Origin: Adlercreutzia shanghongiae | Lineage (GTDB): Bacteria > Actinomycetota > Coriobacteriia > Coriobacteriales > Eggerthellaceae | Direction of reading: 5' to 3' | DNA length: 64,000 bases | NCBI RefSeq assembly: GCF_035830635.1 | Contig: NZ_JAYMFI010000009.1 | Coordinates: 62,001 to 126,000 of the forward strand | Part shown: positions 35,068-41,485 of the stretch, one piece after another | How the letters are laid out: the number at the start of each line of letters is the position of its first letter | Position numbering within the stretch: the stretch's first letter is position 1 | The notes under the pieces: generated by a model | Database searches by the model: none | Told to the model about the DNA's origin: nothing | Seen by the model: the letters and a program-made list of their open reading frames with translations, nothing else | Program-made: the position numbers and the translations under genes

Positions 35068-35467
35068 GGATTGCTTCCTTTCTTGTAGGCGGCTGCGGCG
35101 CCGGCGCAGGTATCGGCGCCACGGTTCCGCCAAGGTTTATTGCATGGGGAACAGGGTAGCACAGGCCGGCAGGGGAGGGGCGGGCCGTCCCGGTTGTCGG
35201 AAAAACCTTACGCTTCCCTTACATATATGGAGGGGGTGTGGGGCAAATGCGGTGAAAAGGAACACTTTGGTTCCGAAAGGCGCCAATTTGGCCGAAGTGG
35301 ACGCTTAGGCTCTGGCGCAAGGGAGCGAAACGGCTATACTTCAACCGTTTGCGCAGCCGCGCCTGTAAGGTCGCGTGTCTGGGCAACCCAGCCAAGCCCA
35401 AGCGCCCGGCCCCATTCTGGGTGCGTGATTGCGCCCTTAGCGGGGCGCCAGACCGAGGAGCCTCAAG
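35068..35467. other. Divergent intergenic region (ahcY and glycosyltransferase)
   Basis: This 400-base gap holds no gene I can support. A TATACT -10 box (35335-35340) on the plus strand would give a leader of about 120 bases with a CTGGG-CAA-CCCAG hairpin before the glycosyltransferase. GGAAC-N5-GTTCC-type repeats occur near 35268-35283. No SAH or c-di-GMP riboswitch consensus was recognised on either strand. Confidence 0.4.
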
Positions 35468-36796
35468 GTGTTCGATACCGTAGCATCGCAAGTGTCGGCG
35501 TTGTCCTTCGTCGATATCTTCAACTTCTGCGTGTTCCTTACCTTCACCATTTGCTATACCTACCAGCTCTACTACGTGCTCGTGGTGCTCACGCGCCGGG
35601 CGCCGAAGAAGGTCGCTCGCCGCAACCATCGCTATGCCGTCATGGTGGCGGCCCGCAACGAGGAGGCGGTCATCGCCGACCTCGTTCACTCCATCAAGGT
35701 GCAGAACTATCCGGCCGAGCTCATCGATATCTTCGTCATCGCCGACAACTGCACCGACAACACGGCGACTGTGGCTCGTGAGGCCGGCGCCATCGTGTTT
35801 CCCCGCCACAACGACAAGCAGGTGGGGAAGGGCTACGCGCTCGACTGGGGCCTGAAGGCCATCTGGGAGCAGTACGCCGACAAAGACTACGAGGCTTATT
35901 TCGTCTTCGATGCCGACAACGTGCTGGACGTGAACTATTTCCGCGAGATGAACGCCACCTTCGATAACGGCGCCAAGGCCTCCACCTCCTACCGCAACTC
36001 CAAGAACTTCGGCAGCAACTGGATCTCGGCCGGCTATGGCGTGTGGTTCTTGCGCGAGGCGAAGTTCCTGAACCAGGCGCGCCTGACGCTGAACACCTCG
36101 TGTGCGGTGTCGGGCACGGGCTTCTTCATCGCTGCCGACATCTTGAAGGCCGCTGGCGGCTGGAAGTGGCATCTGCTCACCGAGGACATCGAGTTCTCCG
36201 CCTCGTCCATTATCGACGGCGTGCGCATCTCCTACTGTCCCACCGCCGTGCTCTACGACGAGCAGCCCATCACCTTCCGCGACTCGTGGAACCAGCGCTT
36301 CCGCTGGGCCAAGGGCTTCTACCAGGTGTTCGCCCATTATGCCGGCCGCTTGGTGAAGGGCGCGGTCGTGAACCCCAAGGGCTATCGCTTCGCTTGCTAC
36401 GACATGCTCATGACCATCGCGCCGGGCATGCTCTTGTCCATCATCTCCATTCTGTTCAACTCCATTATCATCGCGCTGGCCGTAACCGGCGTCATGTCCA
36501 CGGGCGTGGCCATCGCCAGCTCGCTTACCTCCATCGTGTTCTGCCTGTGCAACTACATCGTGTTCATGTTCGTGTTCGGCGTGCTCACCACCTTTGTCGA
36601 GTGGGAGTCCATCCGCACGACCACGGCGAAGAAGGTGCGCTACATGTTCACGTTCCCCGTGTTCATGCTCACCTACATCCCCATCGCCCTCATCGCGCTC
36701 GTGAAGAAGGCGGCGTGGAAGCCCATCCGCCACTCCATCTCTGTCGACGTTGCCGAGTTCTCCGAAGCCGAGGGCGTCCGCCTCTCCTCGAAGTAG
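35468..36796 (+). CDS. Membrane glycosyltransferase, family 2 (PgaC/NodC-like)
   Basis: Predicted processive beta-glycosyltransferase for an envelope or exopolysaccharide, 442 residues. An N-terminal transmembrane helix (about 15-40) precedes the GT-A domain with VMVAARNEEAVIADLV, VIADNCTDN, the metal site VFDADN, and the processivity motif QRFRWAKG (about 276-283). Three or four C-terminal helices (about 315-425) form the transport pore. GAGGAGCC precedes the GTG start. No partner deacetylase or export gene lies beside it, so the polymer is unknown. Confidence 0.88.
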   Translation: MFDTVASQVSALSFVDIFNFCVFLTFTICYTYQLYYVLVVLTRRAPKKVARRNHRYAVMVAARNEEAVIADLVHSIKVQNYPAELIDIFVIADNCTDNTATVAREAGAIVFPRHNDKQVGKGYALDWGLKAIWEQYADKDYEAYFVFDADNVLDVNYFREMNATFDNGAKASTSYRNSKNFGSNWISAGYGVWFLREAKFLNQARLTLNTSCAVSGTGFFIAADILKAAGGWKWHLLTEDIEFSASSIIDGVRISYCPTAVLYDEQPITFRDSWNQRFRWAKGFYQVFAHYAGRLVKGAVVNPKGYRFACYDMLMTIAPGMLLSIISILFNSIIIALAVTGVMSTGVAIASSLTSIVFCLCNYIVFMFVFGVLTTFVEWESIRTTTAKKVRYMFTFPVFMLTYIPIALIALVKKAAWKPIRHSISVDVAEFSEAEGVRLSSK

Positions 36797-36801
36797 GTCC
36801 G

Positions 36802-37581
36802 TCAGGCGCGGGCAAAGGTGGCGCAAAAAACGGTCTTTGCGCCCGCTGCCTTAAGGGCGTCGGTGGCGGCGAAGAGCGTGGCGCCGGTGGTGCACACATC
36901 GTCGACGAGGATGAGGGTCTCGGGAATGCTCGCGCCGGAAAGCACCGTGAGCGATGCTCGCATGTTGCCGATGCGGCCGACGCGCCCGAGTTTGCGCTGA
37001 TCGAGGCGGCGGGGCGGGACGAGCAGGGGAGCGAGTTCGGCTTCTACCGTAAAGGACACCTCCCGGGCGATGCGCTCCCCGTGATCGAACCCCCGGCGGC
37101 GCCGGGCGGCCACGGTGGCGGGCACGTAGGTGATAGCGGGGCTGCGGGCGAGCCAGCGCGGCGGCAGATAGCGGGCGATGATCTCGGCCATGGGGCGGGC
37201 GAGGGACCGCTCGTTCTGGTCTTTGTACACCGTCACGATGCGTCGCACCTCATCGGAAAGCAAAAGGGCGCTCACGGCCTCGTCGTAGGGCGGCTCGTCG
37301 TAGCCGAAGGAGCTCAGCAGCACCGGCGTGCATTCCGAGCACTGCACCGCGCCAAAGGGCGCCCCGCAGCGCGGGCAGGCCAAAAGCGCGTCAATGAAGG
37401 GGAGCGTTGCAGCGCAGCGCGCGCACAGCGAGCTGCCCGGCGCGTCGCAGACGGCGCAGCGGGTGGGGTAGAGGGTCTCGGCCACCATCTCCTTGGCGAA
37501 ATCGCGCACGGCGAGCCAGCGGCCCCGCTTTCGGTCCGCCTCCTCTTCGAAGAGCCTCATCTGTCCTGCCATCGGTTTCAT
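36802..37581 (-). CDS. ComF-family phosphoribosyltransferase
   Basis: ComF proteins help single-strand DNA handling during natural transformation. This 259-residue copy has an N-terminal zinc-binding region (CAVCD, CARC, CPRCGAPF, CSEC) and a C-terminal type I phosphoribosyltransferase domain with the PRPP loop TLILVDDVCTTGATL. ATG at 37581, 37572 or 37560 may be the start; only 37560 has an AGGA-like site nearby. It converges with the glycosyltransferase, five bases apart, so mRNA 3' ends must overlap. Confidence 0.88.
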   Translation of the reverse strand: MKPMAGQMRLFEEEADRKRGRWLAVRDFAKEMVAETLYPTRCAVCDAPGSSLCARCAATLPFIDALLACPRCGAPFGAVQCSECTPVLLSSFGYDEPPYDEAVSALLLSDEVRRIVTVYKDQNERSLARPMAEIIARYLPPRWLARSPAITYVPATVAARRRRGFDHGERIAREVSFTVEAELAPLLVPPRRLDQRKLGRVGRIGNMRASLTVLSGASIPETLILVDDVCTTGATLFAATDALKAAGAKTVFCATFARA

Positions 37582-38004
37582 GGGGCTGAGCGTACTTCCG
37601 CAAAACCGCAAACATGACGGCGGGAAGTCCCGCTGCGCACCTCCCGCAAACCGCGCACCCGTCGCACTTCGTGAGTTCTTGGGGGCTTTTCCATCTGGGG
37701 CCTTGCATCTGCTACACTTAGCGGAGCTTCTTTCGGGTCTGTAGTTGCGGAGGGGCGCGCTTGCGGCCTTCCAAGTCCATGGCAGATGCGGTCGAAAGGA
37801 TCCACGTAAGCGGAGGGCGCGTCCCGATGTGAGCATGGCGTATCCTAGAGGTAAGCCGCACCGCCCGCTGATATTTCGCGGCACGGACGTCGCGACGGGC
37901 GAGAGGGTCGGTAGCGCAAGCGAAAGCCCCGGTGCGCGAGTGTGGGGTCAAAGACTAGGTCAGTCGGAAGAGGCGCCGATATCGGAATCAAGACGGAGGA
38001 TACT
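37582..38004. other. 423-base intergenic region with possible structured leader
   Basis: No gene is supported here. A TACACT box (37713-37718) could start a leader of about 280 bases on the plus strand. The leader is GC-rich and holds several complementary runs, for instance CCCC at 37937-37940 against GGGG at 37953-37956, and CCGATATCGG at 37976-37985. I could not match it to any riboswitch or stable RNA consensus that I know (SRP, RNase P, tmRNA, glycine, lysine, c-di-AMP). Confidence 0.35.
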
Positions 38005-39015
38005 GTGAGAAAACGTTCGATCCTTGCGACCGTCCTCGTGGCACTGCTCGCGGCGGCCACCCTTGGCCTGGCCGGGTGCTCCGGCTCGGGCGCCTATCAG
38101 CCCGAATTGAAGTCCGCCGAGGTGGCTCCGCCGGTTATCGGCGAGGAGGGCACCCTGCGCGTGGGCGTCAACACTGAAAACCCGCCTTTGGCCGGGATGG
38201 GCAGCGGCAAGATCATCGGCATCGACGTCGATATCGCCGCGGCCGTCGCTGACGAGCTGGGGCTGAAGCTGTCCATCGTGGACGTGGGAAGCGACCCGGC
38301 CGCGGCCATCGCCAATGGGGATGTGGACATCGTCATGGGCATCGACGATTCCAGCAGCGAGGGCGATTTCTGGCGCTCGGCATCGTATCTGCCCACGGGC
38401 ATCGCGGTGTTCGCCTTAAGCCCCGATGCGGGCATCCCCGCGGCCGACTCCGGCGCCACGTTCGCGGCGCAGGTGTCCTCGAAAAGCGCCTGGGCCGTCT
38501 CCAACGTGTTCGGCGAGAACTCCCTCACGCCCACTGACAGCCTGAAAGAGGCCTTCGAGGCCCTGCAGGCCGGAAGCGTGCAGTATGTGGCCGCCGACGC
38601 CGTCATCGGCCTGTACGCGGCCCACGGCCAGGGGCTCGACGCTTCCATCGTGGCCATGCTCATGACGCCGAACGGCTACTGCATGGGCGCCTCGAACGAG
38701 AACGTCGATTTGCAGACGGCCGCCGGCGACGTGCTGGCGCGCCTGGTGGGCGACGGCACCATCGGCGTCATCGAGCGCAAGTGGCTCGGTACCACGGTGG
38801 TTTTGGACGGTCTTACCGTCGTCAGCGACCAGGCGGTGTCCGCGGTGGGTACCGAGGATGGCGGAGCCGACGACGCTTCGGGCGAGGACGAGGACTCCAG
38901 CGACGATGCGACCGACACCGATGCGTCCGGCGACGAGACCGGTGACGACGCTTCGGGCGACGAGGGCGACACTTCGAGCGAGGATACCTCCGGCGACGAG
39001 GAGTCCGCCGAGTAG
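38005..39015 (+). CDS. Solute-binding lipoprotein (amino-acid ABC transporter type) with acidic repeat tail
   Basis: Extracytoplasmic solute-binding protein, family 3 fold, 336 residues. The signal peptide ends in a lipobox (GLAGC). Residues 40-270 look like a periplasmic binding domain: GTLRVGVNTENPPLAGM, IIGIDVDIAAAVADELGL, MGIDDSSSEGDFW, LQAGSVQYVAADAVIG. The last 60 residues are low complexity Asp, Gly, Ser and Glu (DASGDETGDDASGDEG). No permease or ATPase gene is nearby. GTG at 38005 follows CGGAGGA. The 3' end merges into a tandem DNA repeat that contains the stop codon. Confidence 0.85.
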   Translation: MRKRSILATVLVALLAAATLGLAGCSGSGAYQPELKSAEVAPPVIGEEGTLRVGVNTENPPLAGMGSGKIIGIDVDIAAAVADELGLKLSIVDVGSDPAAAIANGDVDIVMGIDDSSSEGDFWRSASYLPTGIAVFALSPDAGIPAADSGATFAAQVSSKSAWAVSNVFGENSLTPTDSLKEAFEALQAGSVQYVAADAVIGLYAAHGQGLDASIVAMLMTPNGYCMGASNENVDLQTAAGDVLARLVGDGTIGVIERKWLGTTVVLDGLTVVSDQAVSAVGTEDGGADDASGEDEDSSDDATDTDASGDETGDDASGDEGDTSSEDTSGDEESAE

Positions 39016-39141
39016 CGCCGACATCGCGGGCGACGAGGAGTCTGCCAAAGAGCGTCCGACGCCGCGGGCGACGAGAAGTCTGTCGGGTAGCGTCGATACT
39101 GCGGGCGACGAGGAGTCTGCCAAACAGCGTCTGACGCCGCT
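38992..39141. repeat. Tandem repeat, four 37-38 base units in a 75-base double period
   Basis: Units start GGCGACGAG at 38992, 39029, 39067 and 39104. Units 1 and 3 resemble each other more than their neighbours, as do units 2 and 4, so a 75-base pair of units was duplicated. The stop codon of the lipoprotein gene lies in unit 1 (39013-39015). Past it, one frame still reads GDEESAK twice, showing that the coding tail was copied into non-coding DNA. Confidence 0.8.
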
Positions 39142-39155
39142 TCATCGTGTAAGAA

Positions 39156-39189
39156 AAGGCCCCGCGAGCTTGTCTGCTCGCGGGGCCTT
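39156..39189 (+). terminator. Strong terminator hairpin
   Basis: AAGGCCCCGCGAGC pairs perfectly with 39176-39189 around a six-base loop, followed by GTCGTTTT. It ends the solute-binding lipoprotein transcript. Confidence 0.8.
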
Positions 39190-39199
39190 GTCGTTTTGC

Positions 39200-39266
39200 G
39201 CGTCCATATCGCGACTATTTGGCCTAGCGAATTTTTTTTCTTGCCAAATAACGGCGATATGGACGC
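39200..39266. repeat. Palindromic repeat element with a further copy at 39357
   Basis: GCGTCCATATCGC (39200-39212) with downstream TATTTGGC is mirrored by GCCAAATA and GCGATATGGACGC (39254-39266), followed by TTTTTT. A third copy of the arm, TGTCCATATCGCGA and then ATTTGCC, occurs at about 39358-39380. It may double as a bidirectional terminator. Confidence 0.65.
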
Positions 39267-39379
39267 TTTTTTAGCTGCTTTGAAGGCTGCACGAGTAACA
39301 TGGGGGCGATAATCCCAGGTCAGAGGCCGGCACGTTTTTGTTCTCTTCGCAGAACGTGTCCATATCGCGATAATTTGCC

Positions 39380-39413
39380 AAAAAAAGAGCGGGCCGCCAC
39401 GATGACGACCCGC
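39380..39413 (-). terminator. Terminator of sufCB on the minus strand
   Basis: On the minus strand GCGGG (from 39413) pairs with CCCGC (to 39389), extended by CG pairs, and is followed by seven T residues (A-run at 39380-39386). It lies 20 bases after the sufB stop. Confidence 0.65.
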
Positions 39414-39432
39414 CCATGAGGAGCGTATACGT

Positions 39433-40362
39433 TTAGCTCAAGAAGTCGTCGAGAATCTCGGCCTCGGCCTCTTCCTCGGTAAGTCCCAGCGTCATGAGCT
39501 TCACGATCTGGTCGCCGGCGATCTTGCCGATAGCCGCCTCGTGCACGAGCATGGCGTCCTCGCTGGCGGCCTCGATGCCGGGGATGGCCTTCACCTTGGC
39601 GTTGCCCATGATGATGGCGTCGCACTGCACGTGCCCGCGGCAGGCGCACTCGCCGATGACGAGCGGGTTGAACACCTGCACGGAATCGTCCTGGGCCACC
39701 GAGCGCGAGATCACCTGCACCGAGGAGCCCTCGCCCTTGAGCTCCACCTTCATGTTGGAGACGGCGGTCTGGGTGCCGTGGGTGAGCAGCTTCTCGGTGA
39801 GCACGAGCTTCGCGTTCGCGCCCAGCTCGGCGTTGGTGTCGCGCACGGTGCTCGTTACGCCGCGCAGCTGCACCATCTCCATCTCGCAGACCGCGCCTTC
39901 CTCCATGTACACGTTGGTGGTGGGGTTCAGGATGCGCTCGCCTGAGCCCTCGCCCTCACCATAGTGTTTCTCCACGTAGCGCACGCGGCTGTTCTTGCCC
40001 AAATAGAAGCTGTGGATGCCGTCGTGCTCGGAGGCGTCGTGGGAATCGTTGTGGATGCCGCAGCCGGCGATGATGGTCACGTCGCAGTCCTCGCCGACGT
40101 AGAAGGTGTTGTACACCACGTCCTTCAGGCCGCTCTTCGTGACGATGACGGGGATGTACACCGTCTCGCCCTTGGTGCCCGGGGCGATGCGGATGTCGAT
40201 GCCGGGATTGTCGGTCTTGGTCTCGATGTCGATATAGGCCGACGAGTGGCGCTCGACGAGCTCGCCGTCCTTGCGCACGTTGAAGGCGCCCTTCGGCATG
40301 CCGTGCATGTTGGCGATCTCGGCGAGCAGGTTCTCGTCGATGGGGGAAAGGTCTACAGCCAT
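39433..40362 (-). CDS. sufB: Short SufB/SufD-type Fe-S assembly protein
   Basis: Scaffold partner of SufC for iron-sulfur cluster assembly. At 309 residues it is far shorter than E. coli SufB (about 495) and keeps mainly the beta-helix core: GCGIHNDSHDASEHDGIHSF (about 109-128), YVEKHYGEGEGSGERILNP, NPLVIGECACRGHVQCDAIIMG and the C-terminal LVHEAAIGKIAGDQ. No sufD is present. The sufC-short sufB pair matches the minimal archaeal/clostridial-type (SMS-like) arrangement. It is transcribed after sufC. Confidence 0.9.
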   Translation of the reverse strand: MAVDLSPIDENLLAEIANMHGMPKGAFNVRKDGELVERHSSAYIDIETKTDNPGIDIRIAPGTKGETVYIPVIVTKSGLKDVVYNTFYVGEDCDVTIIAGCGIHNDSHDASEHDGIHSFYLGKNSRVRYVEKHYGEGEGSGERILNPTTNVYMEEGAVCEMEMVQLRGVTSTVRDTNAELGANAKLVLTEKLLTHGTQTAVSNMKVELKGEGSSVQVISRSVAQDDSVQVFNPLVIGECACRGHVQCDAIIMGNAKVKAIPGIEAASEDAMLVHEAAIGKIAGDQIVKLMTLGLTEEEAEAEILDDFLS

Positions 40363-40551
40363 GGTGGTCTCCTTAGCTCATGGTAGCGACTCCCCGGGGT
40401 CGGGATCGCCGGGTATTCCGATTCGCTCAGACAGTCCTCGCTTGGTGGAACAGGACGTTTGGTCCTGCTCCAGTCGCTGCGGAACTCGCTCGGTCGGAAC
40501 ACCCGCCGCTCCCTCTACGCAGGTACTCGGTCGCTGGCAGGGTTCGGCGGT
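40363..40551. other. Gap between sufC and sufB with a hairpin
   Basis: The 189-base gap is long for two genes of one operon. It holds a hairpin, TGGAACAGGAC (40446-40456) against GTCCTGCTCCA (40462-40472), with one mismatched pair. No gene is seen. The word GGAACAG is shared with the palindrome at 63149, so it may be a related repeat. Confidence 0.45.
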
Positions 40552-41328
40552 CTAGCAGGTGGTGGGGATCTCGGTGAGGTGAAGCTCGGTGGGGGTGGAA
40601 AGCGGGCAGCCGTGGTCGTCCAGCGAGCGGGCGGCGAAGCCCAGGCGCGGCATGAGCTCGGCGGGCGTGCCCACCTCGGCGACGCGGCCGGCCTGCAAAA
40701 GCACGATCTCGTCGGCGAGCGAGATGATGCGCTCCTGGTGGGAGATGATGACGATGGAGCGGCCGTCGCGGGCCTCGTGGATGTCGCGGAACGTCTCGGT
40801 GAGGCGATCGAAGCTCCACAGGTCGATGCCTGCCTCGGGCTCGTCGTAGATGGCGAGCTTCGGGTCGCGGGCCAAGATGGTGGCGATTTCGATGCGCTTC
40901 ACCTCGCCGCCCGACAGCGACTTGTCCACCTCGCGGGTGAGGTAGCTGGCCGAGCACAGGCCCACCTTCGAGAGGTACTCGTTGCAGGCGAGCATGGGCA
41001 GTTTCTTGCCGGCGGCGATATCGAGCAGCTTCTTCACCTTCATGCCGCGGAAGCGCGCCGGCTGCTGGAAGCCGTAGCCGATGCCCAGGCGGGCGCGCTC
41101 GGTGATGGACTTGCTCGTGATGTCCTCGCCGTTGAACAGGATGGTGCCGCTTGTGGGCTCCTCGATGCCCATGATGAGCTTGGCCAAGGTGGATTTGCCG
41201 CCGCCGTTGGGGCCGGTGATGACCGTGAAGCGGTCGTCGGGGATGGAAAGCGACAAATCGTCGATGATGCGCTTGGTGCCGCCGTCGTCGGCCGGCACCT
41301 CGAACACCAGGTTCTTCAGTTCGAGCAT
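40552..41328 (-). CDS. sufC: SufC, Fe-S assembly ATPase
   Basis: ABC-type ATPase of the SUF system, 258 residues. Walker A ITGPNGGGKSTLAKLIMG (about 37-54), the ABC signature LSGGEVKRIEIATIL (about 137-151) and Walker B KLAIYDEPEAGIDL are intact. It is the first gene of the unit and is divergent from the M16 protease gene. The rest of the usual operon (sufD, sufS, sufU) is absent; sufSU lies at 15-17 kb. Confidence 0.94.
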   Translation of the reverse strand: MLELKNLVFEVPADDGGTKRIIDDLSLSIPDDRFTVITGPNGGGKSTLAKLIMGIEEPTSGTILFNGEDITSKSITERARLGIGYGFQQPARFRGMKVKKLLDIAAGKKLPMLACNEYLSKVGLCSASYLTREVDKSLSGGEVKRIEIATILARDPKLAIYDEPEAGIDLWSFDRLTETFRDIHEARDGRSIVIISHQERIISLADEIVLLQAGRVAEVGTPAELMPRLGFAARSLDDHGCPLSTPTELHLTEIPTTC

Positions 41329-41370
41329 GGAATACTCCGTATCTCGTCTCGTCTTGTTGGTTCGGGGCTG

Positions 41371-41400
41371 ATTATAGCGAAATTAACCTCCTTCGAGGAG
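41371..41400 (-). promoter_or_regulatory. sufC promoter with overlapping palindrome
   Basis: A perfect TATAAT on the minus strand (41371-41376) is the -10 box. CTCCT-TCG-AGGAG (41388-41400) overlaps the -35 position, where no good hexamer is seen. That is where an Fe-S-sensing regulator would bind, but the regulator is not identified. Confidence 0.5.
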
Positions 41401-41485
41401 AAATAATAACGACACCATGAAGGATGCAGGAAGCCGGGCGCAGGACGGGTAGAATACGGAGAAGCCAATGCGGGAAGGAAGCCCT

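Noticed and set aside
35068..35250. SAH riboswitch before ahcY
   Set aside because: The gene often has one in other bacteria, but I saw no matching conserved core on the minus strand.
37900..38000. SRP (4.5S) RNA-like sequence
   Set aside because: A short resemblance (AGGTCAG then GGAAG) lacks the conserved apical loop and pairing.
38992..39141. CRISPR array
   Set aside because: The repeats are tandem, without unique spacers, and extend from a coding tail; no cas genes are present.
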